The notes under the pieces were generated by a model. It was not told where the DNA came from. It did not search any database and was given only the letters and a program-made list of their open reading frames with translations. DNA of 64,000 bases from contig NZ_JBNXUM010000015.1 of assembly GCF_050563545.1 (NCBI RefSeq), positions 115,811-179,810 of the forward strand, written 5' to 3'. This document shows, in pieces, positions 1-8,462 of the stretch (positions are counted from its first letter, which is position 1; the number at the start of each line of letters is the position of its first letter). This DNA comes from Falsiroseomonas sp050563545. Lineage in GTDB: Bacteria > Pseudomonadota > Alphaproteobacteria > Acetobacterales > Acetobacteraceae. A program made the translations under genes and the position numbers.

Positions 1-1177
1 CGCCGGCGGCGGCGATGGCGTCCTGCACCAGGCGCTCGGCGTCGCGGGCGCGGATGGCGTCTGCGTCGGGCGGGGCGGACCATTCGGCGGCGATGCGCGC
101 GGCCGTCAGCAGTCGTTCCACGATGCGCCGGCGGGGATGCGGGACGAGCAGCACGGAGACGCCCTTCTTCCCCGCACGGCCGGTCCGGCCGGAGCGGTGC
201 AGCAGTGTTTCCTTGTCGCGCGGCAGGTCGGCGTGCACGACCAGGCCGAGATCGGGCAGGTCTATCCCGCGTGCCGCGACGTCCGTCGCGACGCAGATCT
301 GCGCTCGGCGGTCGCGCAGCGCCTGCAGCGCGCGGTTCCGCTCGGCCTGGGTGAGCTCGCCGGACATGGCCACCGCGTTGAAGCCGCGCTCCGTCAGGTT
401 GCCATGCAGGCGGGCGACGGCGGCGCGGGTGGCGCAGAAGACGATCGCGCGTTCCTCCTGCCAGCGCAGGATGTTCACCAGCGCGCGCTCGGCCTCTCGC
501 GGGGCGACGACATAGCAGCGATAGGCGATGTCGCGATGCGCGCCCTCGGCGGTCGCGGCGATGCGCAGCGCGTCGCGCTGGTACTGCTTCGCCAAGGCGG
601 CGATCTCGCGCGGGATGGTCGCGGAAAACAGCAGCGTGCGGCGCGTTTCGGGCGTGACGTCGAGGATGGCCTCGAGCTCCTCCCTGAAGCCCATGTCGAG
701 CATCTCGTCGGCCTCGTCGAGGACTGCGACGCGCAGGTCGGAGAGGTCGAGGTTGTTGCGCTCGAGATGGTCGCGGAGACGTCCGGGCGTGCCGACCACG
801 ATATGGGCGCCCATGTCGAGCGCGCGGCGCTCGGCGCGGGGATCGGTGCCGCCAACGCAGGCAACGACCCGCGCGCCGGTGGGCGCGTAGAGCCAGGCAA
901 GCTCGGCCTGGACCTGCAGGGCGAGTTCGCGGGTCGGGGCGATGGCGAGCGCGAGCGGGTTGCGGGCAGGCGGAAGGCGTTCGGCATCGCCCAGCAGGTC
1001 CGGGGCGAAGGCCAGGCCAAAAGCGACGGTCTTGCCGGAGCCGGTCTGCGCAGAGACGAGCAGGTCGCGGGATGCTGTCTCCGGCGCCAGGATTGCGGCC
1101 TGAACGGGGGTGGGATCGGCATAGCCGCGGGCGGCAAGCGCCTGGGCGAGGGGGGCCGGGAGGGTGGGGAAGGGCAT
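1..1177 (-). CDS. DEAD-box ATP-dependent RNA helicase (3' end off the window)
   Basis: An RNA-unwinding ATPase of superfamily 2, acting on structured RNA in the cytoplasm (for example in ribosome assembly or mRNA decay). All DEAD-box motifs are readable in order: Q motif near residue 25 (PTPVQ), motif I AQTGSGKT at 43-50, Ia PTRELALQ at 81-88, Ib TPGR at 130-133, motif II DEAD at 154-157, motif III SAT at 185-187, motif V TDVAARGID at 298-306 and motif VI HRSGRTGR at 327-334. The helicase core is complete, and about 392 residues are visible before the left edge cuts off the C-terminal tail. That tail is where DeaD-type proteins carry an extra RNA-binding domain. The ATG at 1177 directly precedes MPFPTL and fits the usual short N-terminus. 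The gene is well supported as a helicase; the subtype (DeaD/CsdA-like or other) cannot be settled without the C-terminus. Confidence 0.95.
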   Translation of the reverse strand, partial: MPFPTLPAPLAQALAARGYADPTPVQAAILAPETASRDLLVSAQTGSGKTVAFGLAFAPDLLGDAERLPPARNPLALAIAPTRELALQVQAELAWLYAPTGARVVACVGGTDPRAERRALDMGAHIVVGTPGRLRDHLERNNLDLSDLRVAVLDEADEMLDMGFREELEAILDVTPETRRTLLFSATIPREIAALAKQYQRDALRIAATAEGAHRDIAYRCYVVAPREAERALVNILRWQEERAIVFCATRAAVARLHGNLTERGFNAVAMSGELTQAERNRALQALRDRRAQICVATDVAARGIDLPDLGLVVHADLPRDKETLLHRSGRTGRAGKKGVSVLLVPHPRRRIVERLLTAARIAAEWSAPPDADAIRARDAERLVQDAIAAAG

Positions 1178-1232
1178 GGTGGGCGGGGGTATAGCGCTTG
1201 CGAGAGGCGACGACCTCCCCCGGTCAACGCTT

Positions 1233-1277
1233 CCCTCCCCCGCGCTGGCGGCTCCCTCGCCCGCAAGCGGGGGAGGG
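1233..1277. repeat. Intergenic inverted repeat, copy 1
   Basis: Two 11-base arms, CCCTCCCCCGC (1233-1243) and GCGGGGGAGGG (1267-1277), are exact reverse complements separated by 23 bases. The same arm sequence recurs at 1335-1358, so this gap holds two copies of one palindromic family between the helicase and the acyl-CoA dehydrogenase gene. It may also act as a loose transcription terminator. Confidence 0.6.
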
Positions 1278-1334
1278 ATGGGGCGGGGGTGCGGAGGATC
1301 AGAACGACGCGTTGACGAAGCACCCCCACCCTGA

Positions 1335-1358
1335 CCCTCCCCCGCCTGCGGGGGAGGG
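1335..1358. repeat. Intergenic palindrome, copy 2
   Basis: CCCTCCCCCGC (1335-1345) faces GCGGGGGAGGG (1348-1358) with two bases between, a near-perfect palindrome with the same arms as 1233-1277. It lies about 25 bases beyond the stop of the acyl-CoA dehydrogenase gene on the downstream side, so it may end that transcript. There is no T run, so it is not a standard intrinsic terminator. Confidence 0.55.
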
Positions 1359-1384
1359 AAGATCAAGAAGCGAGGGCGGCTCGG

Positions 1385-3019
1385 CTAATTCACCCGCCCC
1401 AGCAGCCCCCGCGCGATGATATGCGCCTGGATCTCCGCCGCACCTTCGAAGATGGACAGCACCCGCGCGTCGCACAGCACGCGGCTGATCGGATACTCCA
1501 GCGCGAAGCCGTTGCCGCCATGAATCTGCAGCGCGGCGTCGGCATTGGCGAAGGCGACGCGCGCGGCCAGCAGCTTCGCCATCCCGGCCTCCACGTCGCA
1601 GCGTCGACCCGCGTCCTTCTCACGCGCAGCGAAGTAGGTGAGCTGCCGCGCCAGCATCGTCTCCACCGCCATCATGACGAGCTTCCCGTGCACGCGCGGG
1701 AAGTCCAGGATCGGCTTGCCGAACTGGATGCGCGTCCGCGCATAGCCCAACCCAAGCGTGATGGCGTTCTGCGCGACGCCGAGCGCCCGCGCGGCGGTCT
1801 GGATGCGTGCGCTCTCGAAGGTTTCCATGAGCTGGCGGAAGCCCTGGCCCTCTACCCCGCCGAGCAGGTTCTCCGCCGCGATCTCGAAGCCGTCGAAGCC
1901 GATCTCGTATTCCCGCATGCCGCGATAGCCCAGGACGTGGATCTCCGTCCCGCTCATGCCGGGTGCGGGGAAGGGGTTGTCCTCGGTCCCGCGCGGCTTG
2001 GGCGCGATGAACATGGACAGGCCCTTGTGCGCCGGCGCGTCGCCGGTCCGCGCCAGCAGCGTCATGACGTCGCTGCGGCTGGCATGGGTGATCCAGGTCT
2101 TCGCGCCATACACGCGATAGATGTCACCCTCCCGCACCGCGCGGGTGCGGAGGTTCGCGAGATCGCTGCCCGTGTTGGGCTCGGTGAAGACGGCGGTCGG
2201 CAGGATCGCGCCCGAGGCGATCCCGGGCAGCCAGCGCGCCTTCTGCTGTTCCGTGCCGTTCAGCGCGATCAGCTCGCCCGCGATCTCGCTGCGGGTGCCG
2301 AGGGAGCCCACGCCGATATAGCCCTCGGACAGCATCTCGCTGACCAGCACCATCGCGACCTTGCCAAGGCCCAGGCCCCCATGCGCCTCCGGGATCGTCA
2401 CGCCGAAAGTGCCGAGCTCGGCGAGCCTGCCGATCAGCTCGATCGGAATGAGGGCGTTCGCCATGTGCCAGGCATGGGCATGCGGCGTGACCTCGGCGGC
2501 GGTGAAGCGGGCGAACTGGTCGCGCAGCAGCGCCATGTCGGGGTCGTCCAGCCCGACCGCGCCGAAGCCGTCGGCGCGCAGCGCCGCCAGGACCGCCAGC
2601 CGCGCTTCCGCCAGGCGCATCGGCGCGGCGAGCGGCGCGACGGCGTCGCGCAGCGCGGCCTCCGCCGCGGGCGGGACGCCCAGATCCGACGGCCGCGCGA
2701 ATTCCACCTGGCTCATCGGGATGCCGCCGGCGAGTTGCGCCCCGTATTCCGCGAAGCCGAGCAGCAGGATACCGCGCTCCGTCGCGCCGAGCTCCCCGGC
2801 CGCGTCCAGCCGCTCCGCCCAGCGCAGGGCCTGGCGCAGCGCCTCGACATAGGTCGCGACCCAGGCGAGCCCATGCGCGCCGAGCTGCGCGGCCTCCAGC
2901 GCGGCGGGGTCGAGCTTCCCGGCCGGTGCGACCTCCCGCGACAGGGCCGCGCGCGCGGCGTCCTGCAGCGATTCCGCGGTCGACAGGACGGCGCGGCATT
3001 CCTTCAGTAGATCGTTCAT
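1385..3019 (-). CDS. mcd: Acyl-CoA dehydrogenase, probable (2S)-methylsuccinyl-CoA dehydrogenase
   Basis: A flavin-dependent acyl-CoA dehydrogenase of 544 residues, about 150 longer than the usual 380-400. The extra length is an N-terminal alpha-helical region including HGLAWVATYVEALRQ. Such an extension is, to my knowledge, characteristic of methylsuccinyl-CoA dehydrogenase, which makes mesaconyl-C1-CoA in the ethylmalonyl-CoA pathway. The catalytic core shows FTEPNTGSD (flavin/substrate loop), RIQFGKPI, QIHGGNGF and the catalytic-base region IFEGAAEIQ with Glu525. The start was set at the ATG at 3019, whose A is the last base of the upstream TGA stop. This TGATG overlap with a mesaconyl-CoA transferase-like gene supports the C5-CoA assignment. 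The dehydrogenase family is certain; the substrate is inferred from the extension and the neighbour. Confidence 0.9.
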   Translation of the reverse strand: MNDLLKECRAVLSTAESLQDAARAALSREVAPAGKLDPAALEAAQLGAHGLAWVATYVEALRQALRWAERLDAAGELGATERGILLLGFAEYGAQLAGGIPMSQVEFARPSDLGVPPAAEAALRDAVAPLAAPMRLAEARLAVLAALRADGFGAVGLDDPDMALLRDQFARFTAAEVTPHAHAWHMANALIPIELIGRLAELGTFGVTIPEAHGGLGLGKVAMVLVSEMLSEGYIGVGSLGTRSEIAGELIALNGTEQQKARWLPGIASGAILPTAVFTEPNTGSDLANLRTRAVREGDIYRVYGAKTWITHASRSDVMTLLARTGDAPAHKGLSMFIAPKPRGTEDNPFPAPGMSGTEIHVLGYRGMREYEIGFDGFEIAAENLLGGVEGQGFRQLMETFESARIQTAARALGVAQNAITLGLGYARTRIQFGKPILDFPRVHGKLVMMAVETMLARQLTYFAAREKDAGRRCDVEAGMAKLLAARVAFANADAALQIHGGNGFALEYPISRVLCDARVLSIFEGAAEIQAHIIARGLLGRVN

Positions 3020-4209
3020 CAGTCGGCTCGCGGGAGGATTCCCGCCTCGCGATATGACGCGACGCGCGCCTGCGGCAACCCCAGCACCTCGGCCAGCACG
3101 GCATCCGTGTCCGCCCCGAGGCGCGGCGCCGGCCGTGGCGGGATGGCGGGCTGCAGCGGCGAGGAAGGCGCGAGCACGCGCCCGACGCCCTGCTGCTCGA
3201 TCTCGGCGAAGAGCGGGTTGGCGGCGGAGCAGCGCGGATCCTCGCGCACCATCTGGCCGAAATCCTGGTAGGGGCCCCAGAGTACGCCCGACCCGTCCAG
3301 CGCCGCGCGGACCTCCGCCAGCGTGCGCGCGGCGAACCAGGGCGCGAGCACCGCCGCGATCGCCTCCCGCGCGGCATAGCGGCCGCCCTCGTCGCCGAGG
3401 TCCACCTCCATTGCCTGGCCGACCAGCGCGAGCTTCTCCGCCAGGCCCGTCGCCTTCCCGATCGCGCGCCACTGCCGGTTGGAGATCGCGGCGAGCATCA
3501 CACGCCTTCCGTTCTTCGTCGCGAAGTCCCGCCCGAAGGCGCCGTACAGCCAGTTGCCGAGCGGCGGGCGCACCGTGCCGTTCACCTGCACCTCCGCGAC
3601 GTAGCCGAGGTTGGCGACAGTCGCGAGGGCGACGTCCTGCAGCGCCAGCGTGACCTCGCCGCCTTCCCCCGTCCGGTTGCGCCGGCGCTCCGCCGCCAGC
3701 AGGCCGGTCGCGAGGTAAAGGCCCGCGGCGACGTCCCAGGCCGGCAGGACGTGGTTGACTGGCCGCTCGCCCTCGCCGGTCGCGACGGGGAAGCCGACGG
3801 CGGCGTTGACGGTGTAGTCGATGGCATTGCCGCCATCATGCGTTCCGGTCAGGCGCAACATGATCAGGTCGCGCCGCCGCGCGGAGAGCGAGGCATAGGA
3901 CATCCAGCCCTCGGCGGCCGGCAGGTTGGTCAGCAGGATGCCCGCCTCGGCAATCAGCGACGCCGCGATCTCCCGCCCTTCCGGCCTGTCCAGCGCCAGC
4001 GCGACGGACCGTTTCCCCTTGTTCAGCCCGGTCCAGTAGAGGCTGGTCCCCGAGGGCGCCAGCGGCCAGCGGCCGATGTCGATATTGCCGCCGAGCGGGT
4101 CGATGCGGATGACCTCCGCGCCGAGCTGCGCCAGCGTCATCCCGCCGATCGGCGCGGCGACGAAGGCCGAGACCTCGACGACGCGAAGCCCTTCGAGCGG
4201 TGCATCCAT
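3019..4209 (-). CDS. mct: CaiB/BaiF family III CoA transferase, probable mesaconyl-CoA C1-C4 CoA transferase
   Basis: A 396-residue family III CoA transferase. The N-terminus (VSAFVAAPIGGMTLAQLGAE), the segment GRWPLAPSGTSLYWTGLN, the GKRS that follows and YGAFGRDF resemble, as I recall them, mesaconyl-CoA C1-C4 CoA transferase (2-methylfumaryl-CoA isomerase), which shifts CoA within mesaconate. The expected catalytic aspartate is Asp159 in VLPAWD. It is the first gene of a two-gene operon, overlapping the downstream dehydrogenase by one base. A dehydrogenase that makes mesaconyl-C1-CoA would supply this enzyme's substrate. A GGGAGGA ribosome-binding site lies about nine bases before the ATG at 4209. 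An alternative is a transferase for another branched or dicarboxylic acid; the family itself is secure. Confidence 0.87.
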   Translation of the reverse strand: MDAPLEGLRVVEVSAFVAAPIGGMTLAQLGAEVIRIDPLGGNIDIGRWPLAPSGTSLYWTGLNKGKRSVALALDRPEGREIAASLIAEAGILLTNLPAAEGWMSYASLSARRRDLIMLRLTGTHDGGNAIDYTVNAAVGFPVATGEGERPVNHVLPAWDVAAGLYLATGLLAAERRRNRTGEGGEVTLALQDVALATVANLGYVAEVQVNGTVRPPLGNWLYGAFGRDFATKNGRRVMLAAISNRQWRAIGKATGLAEKLALVGQAMEVDLGDEGGRYAAREAIAAVLAPWFAARTLAEVRAALDGSGVLWGPYQDFGQMVREDPRCSAANPLFAEIEQQGVGRVLAPSSPLQPAIPPRPAPRLGADTDAVLAEVLGLPQARVASYREAGILPRAD

Positions 4210-4308
4210 GCTGGCGTCCTCCCGGCTTGTGGCCCCGTCGGGGCGGCGCCTACCCTAGCTGCCCGCAGCCGGCCGGACGAGCCGGGCCGTCCCCTCTGGA
4301 GTTCCTCG

Positions 4309-5118
4309 ATGCGCGGCGCGATCGAAGGCGTCACCCGCAACCGCATCCATGGCTGGATCGTCTCGCCCGACGCGCCGCTGGCCGGGCGGACGGTGCTGGC
4401 CTTCCTGGACGAGGCCTGCATCGGCGCGGGCAAGGTCGAGGGCGTCCGCAGGGACCTGCAGGAAGCCGGGCTGGGCGACGGGATTGCCGGCTTCGACTTC
4501 GAGATCGCCTACCCCAACCCCGCCGACGCCGCGCGGGTGACCATCCGGCTGGAGGGCTCCGACGCCGCGATCCTGCTGCCGCGGGCGCGCGTAATGCCGC
4601 CGGGCAGCAGCAACGCCCTGAAGCCTGCGCGCTACCGGCCGAGCCTGACATCGCTGCAATGGATGCGCGCCCGGGGGTGGCTGACCAGGGCGGAGTTCGA
4701 GTTCCTGCGCGTCTTCCGCCAGGTCGGCGCCTGCCAGCGGGCGCTGCCGCCCGGCCTGTCCTCCTCCGACGCCGCGGACGCCGCGCGCAGCCTGCTGCTG
4801 CTGGAGCGGATGGACGAGGGCGCGTTGCGCCGCGACACCGTCATGACGCCGCGGGAATGGCGCAACCTCGCGGAGGACCAGGAACTCGCGGACGGGCCAG
4901 GCGCGGTGATCGCCCTGTGGTCGGCCACCGGCGCGATGCTGCCGATTATCGAAGGCTCGCACTTGAAGCCGCCGGTGCTCGGGGTGGACAGCAACCCGCC
5001 GACGGTTCCTCATGCCGTCGGGCCGGACCGGCTGCTCTTCATGGATGCCCGCACCCTGCTGGGGCCGGAGACGCGCTTTCCCGAAGGCGGGCTCGACGCC
5101 TTCTACCTCGCGACGTGA
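4309..5118 (+). CDS. Unknown protein with an N-terminal beta-rich domain seen in glycan-related proteins
   Basis: A 269-residue protein whose function I do not recognise. The first about 90 residues (GAIEGVTRNRIHGWIVSPDA, then VLAFLDEACIG, DLQEAGLGDG and GFDFEI) follow the pattern of a small beta-rich module repeatedly found in alphaproteobacterial glycosyltransferases and surface-polysaccharide proteins. The remainder (residues 100-269) is mixed alpha/beta with no motif I can name. There is no signal peptide or membrane segment. The ATG at 4309 starts right where the recognisable domain begins, although the frame is open further upstream. The stop is five bases before the aminotransferase gene, so the two are probably co-transcribed, and they diverge from the mct-mcd pair. 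Confidence 0.75.
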   Translation: MRGAIEGVTRNRIHGWIVSPDAPLAGRTVLAFLDEACIGAGKVEGVRRDLQEAGLGDGIAGFDFEIAYPNPADAARVTIRLEGSDAAILLPRARVMPPGSSNALKPARYRPSLTSLQWMRARGWLTRAEFEFLRVFRQVGACQRALPPGLSSSDAADAARSLLLLERMDEGALRRDTVMTPREWRNLAEDQELADGPGAVIALWSATGAMLPIIEGSHLKPPVLGVDSNPPTVPHAVGPDRLLFMDARTLLGPETRFPEGGLDAFYLAT

Positions 5119-5123
5119 GAGAC

Positions 5124-6446
5124 ATGGACGCACCGCACGGCCGCAACGCCACGATCGAGGACGCGCTGGCGGAAGCCCGCGAGCTCTATGGCCGTCGCCG
5201 GCCCGAAAGCCTGGCGCGGCACCGGGCGGCGACCGAGGTCATGCCCGGCGGGAACACGCGCACCGTGCTGTTTCACGGCCCCTTTCCCTTCACCGCCCTG
5301 CGGGGCGAGGGCAGCCGGATTGAGGACGCCGACGGACTGAGCTACGTCAACCTGGCCGGCGAATACACCGCCGGCCTCTTCGGCGCGTCGCATCCGGCGA
5401 TCCGCGCGGCGGTGCTGCGCGCGCTGGATGGCGGGCTGAACCTGACCGCGCATAACCGGTTCGAGGCTGCGTTCGCGCGCCTGGTCTGTGACCGCTTCCC
5501 CTCGATCGAGCGCGTGCGCTTCACCAATTCCGGCACCGAGGCCAACCTGATGGCGCTGGCCTGCGCCACCATCGCGACGAAGCGCCGGACGATCCTGGCT
5601 TTCGAGGGCGGCTACCACGGCAGCCTGCTGACCTTCGCGAAAGGGGGCTCGGCGGTGAACGTGCCGCACCAGGTCGTGCTGGCGCCCTACAATGACCTCG
5701 ACGTGGCACGCCGGATCGTGCGGGAGAACGCGGCCGACCTGGCTGCCATTATCCTGGAGCCGATGCTGGGCGGCGGCGGCTGCATCCCGGCGGAGCAGGC
5801 ATTCCTGGAAGGGCTGCGCGCCCTGGCCGATGAGGCCGGCGCACTGCTCGTCTTCGACGAGGTGATGACCAGCCGCCTGTCGCCCGGCGGGCTGCAGGAA
5901 GCGACCGGCGTGACGCCGGACCTGACGAGCCTCGGGAAGTATGTCGGCGGCGGCATGTCCTTCGGCGCCTTCGGCGGCCGCGCCGACCTCATGGAGATCT
6001 TCGATCCGCGACGGGCGGACGCCGTGCCGCATGCCGGAACCTTCAACAACAACACGCTGACCATGTCGGCGGGCATCGCGGCCTTGTCGGAGATCTATAC
6101 GCCGGAGGTCGCCGTCGCGCACAATGCGCGCGGCGACGCGCTTCGGGAGTCGCTGCGTGCGATAGCCGCCGCTCAGGGCCTGCCGCTGCAGGTCATGGGG
6201 CGCGGCAGCATGATGTGCTTCCACGTCGCGGCGACGCCGCCGCGCAACGCCTCGGACGCCGCGGCGTCGAACCAACCGCTGAAGGAACTGCTGTTCCTCG
6301 ACCTGCTGGAACGCGGCTTCTACGTCGCGCGCCGCGGCATGATCGCGCTGTCGCTCGCGGTCAGCGAGGAGGAGCTCGCCGGCTTGCGCGACGCCTTCGC
6401 GGAAGTGCTGGCGCTGCGTGCGCCGCTGTACCGCGAGCTCGCCTGA
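5124..6446 (+). CDS. Class III PLP-dependent aminotransferase (glutamate-1-semialdehyde aminomutase-like)
   Basis: A 440-residue fold-type I PLP enzyme. The glutamate-1-semialdehyde aminomutase-like signatures are present: MPGGNTR at 40-46, NSGTEAN at 135-141, GGYHG at 162-166, VFDEVM with the PLP-ring Asp245, and LGKYVGGGMSFGA with Lys272 as the predicted Schiff-base lysine. The set of such paralogs in Rhodospirillales includes many aminotransferases unrelated to haem synthesis, and the active-site sequence departs from HemL, so HemL function is not claimed. The preceding gene of unknown function ends five bases upstream. The stop codon abuts the stop of the convergent cytochrome c gene with no intervening base. 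Confidence 0.9.
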   Translation: MDAPHGRNATIEDALAEARELYGRRRPESLARHRAATEVMPGGNTRTVLFHGPFPFTALRGEGSRIEDADGLSYVNLAGEYTAGLFGASHPAIRAAVLRALDGGLNLTAHNRFEAAFARLVCDRFPSIERVRFTNSGTEANLMALACATIATKRRTILAFEGGYHGSLLTFAKGGSAVNVPHQVVLAPYNDLDVARRIVRENAADLAAIILEPMLGGGGCIPAEQAFLEGLRALADEAGALLVFDEVMTSRLSPGGLQEATGVTPDLTSLGKYVGGGMSFGAFGGRADLMEIFDPRRADAVPHAGTFNNNTLTMSAGIAALSEIYTPEVAVAHNARGDALRESLRAIAAAQGLPLQVMGRGSMMCFHVAATPPRNASDAAASNQPLKELLFLDLLERGFYVARRGMIALSLAVSEEELAGLRDAFAEVLALRAPLYRELA

Positions 6447-6863
6447 TCAGTTCTGCGTCTTGAGGTAGGCGATCAGGTCGTTCAGCTGCTGCTCGTTACG
6501 GATGCCTGCGAAGGCCATCGAGCCCTGCGGCACCAGATCCTTCGGGTTGGCGATGTAGCGGCGCAGCGTCGCCTCGTCCCAGGTCAGGCCGCCCTCGGCG
6601 AGCTGGCGCATGTTGGCGGAGTAGCGGAAGTTCTCGATGGACGCCGCCTTGCGCCCGACGACGCCGTGCAGGTTCGGGCCGACGCCGTTGCGGCCGTTGT
6701 TCTCGATGACATGGCAGGCGCGGCACTGGTTGAAGACGCGCTGGCCGGCGGCGACGTCCTGCGCGGCGGCGGGCGCGGCGAGGCCCGCGAGCAGCAGGGC
6801 GGGCATGGCGAAACGAGCGATCACTGGCAGCGACTCCCGGCTGGTTTTCTTGACACCCGTCAT
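6447..6863 (-). CDS. Class I cytochrome c (cytochrome c2-like), exported
   Basis: A 138-residue periplasmic electron carrier. It starts with a signal peptide: a basic region, then PALLLAGLAAPAAAQ ending near residue 35. The haem-attachment motif CRACH lies at 47-51, with Cys47/Cys50 for thioether bonds and His51 as axial ligand. The second ligand is probably Met116 in GSMAF. The NGVGPNLHG segment and length are typical of cytochrome c550/c2 proteins. The ATG at 6863 gives a complete signal peptide; an internal Met20 would shorten it. It is transcribed divergently from livG and convergently with the aminotransferase, so it is probably a single-gene unit. Confidence 0.93.
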   Translation of the reverse strand: MTGVKKTSRESLPVIARFAMPALLLAGLAAPAAAQDVAAGQRVFNQCRACHVIENNGRNGVGPNLHGVVGRKAASIENFRYSANMRQLAEGGLTWDEATLRRYIANPKDLVPQGSMAFAGIRNEQQLNDLIAYLKTQN

Positions 6864-6907
6864 AAGTTGCCGCCGGCGCGATGCGCAAGGGGAGCGCCCA
6901 CGCGGGA

Positions 6908-6935
6908 TTGCACGGCCTAAGGTGTCGTGTAGCTT
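6908..6935 (+). promoter_or_regulatory. Candidate sigma-70-type promoter for the liv operon
   Basis: TTGCAC (6908-6913) and TAGCTT (6930-6935) are separated by 16 bases. The -10-like hexamer ends six bases before the livG ATG at 6942, and no Shine-Dalgarno sequence lies before that ATG. If this promoter is real, the transcript would start at or within a base of the start codon, that is, be leaderless. The match is weak. Confidence 0.3.
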
Positions 6936-6941
6936 CGCGGC

Positions 6942-7715
6942 ATGACCGCTGCGATCCTGCAGGTGCGCGGCCTCGTCCGGCGCTTCGGCGGGGTGGTGGC
7001 GCTGGACGGGCTGGACCTGTCGGTCCGGCGCGGCACGGTGACGGCCCTGATCGGGCCGAACGGCGCGGGCAAGTCCACGGCCTTCCAGTGCATCTCCGGC
7101 GTGATCCGCCCCGATGCCGGCCGCGTCGTCTTCGACGGCCAGGACATCACCGGCGCCAGGCCGGACCGCGTCACGCGCGCGGGGCTGGTGCGCAGCTTCC
7201 AGATCGCGCGCGGGATCCCGCGCCTGACCGTGTTCGAGAACCTGCTGCTCTATGGCCCATCCCAGCCCGGGGAGGGCGTCGGGCATGCCATCCTGCGCGG
7301 CCCCGCGGCCCGGCGGCGGGAGCAGGAACTGAGCGAGCGCGCCATCGCCATCGCCGGCCGGCTCAACCTGGCCCGCGTGCTGGACAACCAGGCCGCGGCG
7401 CTGTCGGGCGGCCAGAAGAAGCTGATGGAGATCGGCCGCGCGCTGATGGCGGAGCCGAAGCTGCTGCTGCTCGACGAGCCCGTCGCCGGCGTGAACCCGA
7501 CGCTCGCGGCCGAGATCGCGGAGCACATCGCGCATCTCCGCGACGAGGGCATGACGGTGCTGGTGGTGGAGCACCACATGGATTTCGTGGCCTCGCTCTG
7601 CGATCCCGTGATCGTCATGGCGGAAGGCAGGCTGCTGGCCGAGGGCGGCTTCCAGGCCATCGCCGACGATCCCCGCGTGCAGGAAGCCTATATGGGCCGG
7701 CGGGTCCACGCATGA
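6942..7715 (+). CDS. livG: Branched-chain amino acid-type ABC transporter ATP-binding protein LivG
   Basis: A 257-residue cytoplasmic ATPase of a HAAT-family (Liv) importer. Walker A GPNGAGKST is at 38-46, the signature LSGGQ at 154-158, Walker B LLLLDEP at 174-180, and a switch histidine lies in VVEHHMDF. The length and the extended helical insert fit LivG rather than LivF. It is the first gene of a six-gene operon whose members overlap or nearly touch. Its TGA overlaps the livF ATG as ATGA. The substrate of this system is not known; HAAT importers carry amino acids, urea, short amides or aromatic acids. Confidence 0.95.
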   Translation: MTAAILQVRGLVRRFGGVVALDGLDLSVRRGTVTALIGPNGAGKSTAFQCISGVIRPDAGRVVFDGQDITGARPDRVTRAGLVRSFQIARGIPRLTVFENLLLYGPSQPGEGVGHAILRGPAARRREQELSERAIAIAGRLNLARVLDNQAAALSGGQKKLMEIGRALMAEPKLLLLDEPVAGVNPTLAAEIAEHIAHLRDEGMTVLVVEHHMDFVASLCDPVIVMAEGRLLAEGGFQAIADDPRVQEAYMGRRVHA

Positions 7716-8425
7716 CCGCGCTGCTCGAGGTCGAGGCGGTGGTCGGCGGCTACGGCGCGGCCGACGAGATCCTGAAGAGCATCTCCGTCGCGCTGGCGCC
7801 GGCGCGCATGGCCGCAATCGTCGGGCCGAACGGAGCGGGCAAGTCCACGCTGCTGAAGGCGATCGCCGGAATCCTGAAGCTGAAATCCGGCAGCATCCGG
7901 CTGGACGGCCAGGTTCTGTCGGGCCTGCCGCCGCGCGGCATCGCGGCCCGCGGCGTCGCCTTCGTGCCGCAGGAGGCCAATGTCTTCGCCTCGCTGAGCG
8001 TGCGCGAGAACCTGGAGATGGGCGGCTACCTCGAGCCCCGCGCGAAGGTGGAGCAGCGCGTCGAGAAGCTGTTTGGCCGCTTCCCGATCCTGGCGGAGAA
8101 GCGACGGAAGGCCGCGCGGACGCTGTCGGGCGGGCAGCGGCAGATCCTGGCCATGGCGATGGCGCTGATGGTGGAGCCGCGCCTGCTGCTGCTCGACGAG
8201 CCGAGCGCGGGCCTCAGCCCCAAGGCCGCGGGATTTCTGTTCGACAGCATCGCCGCCATCCATGCCGAGGGCACCGCGATCCTGATGGTCGAGCAGAATG
8301 CGCTGGAGGCGCTGGCGATCGCCGAAGAGGGCATCGTACTGGTGGACGGGCGCGTCGCGCGCACCGGCGAGGCCCGTGCGCTGGCCGAGGATCCGGAGGT
8401 GCGCCGCCTGTTCCTCGGCGGCTAG
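7712..8425 (+). CDS. livF: Branched-chain amino acid-type ABC transporter ATP-binding protein LivF
   Basis: The second ATPase of the Liv importer, 237 residues. Walker A GPNGAGKST is at 38-46, LSGGQ at 138-142, and Walker B LLLLDEPSAGLSP at about 158-170, the last part being the typical LivF extended Walker B. The ATG at 7712 overlaps the livG stop by four bases, implying translational coupling and equal amounts of the two ATPases. The open frame extends upstream inside livG but without conserved content, so the overlapping ATG was chosen. Confidence 0.95.
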   Translation: MTALLEVEAVVGGYGAADEILKSISVALAPARMAAIVGPNGAGKSTLLKAIAGILKLKSGSIRLDGQVLSGLPPRGIAARGVAFVPQEANVFASLSVRENLEMGGYLEPRAKVEQRVEKLFGRFPILAEKRRKAARTLSGGQRQILAMAMALMVEPRLLLLDEPSAGLSPKAAGFLFDSIAAIHAEGTAILMVEQNALEALAIAEEGIVLVDGRVARTGEARALAEDPEVRRLFLGG

Positions 8426-8462
8426 GTGCGGGTAGAATGAGCCTGGGAGACGGGAGACAAGC

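Noticed and set aside
1233..1358. CRISPR array or attachment site
   Set aside because: Only two palindromic units with unequal spacing and no unique spacers of constant length; no cas or integrase genes in the window.
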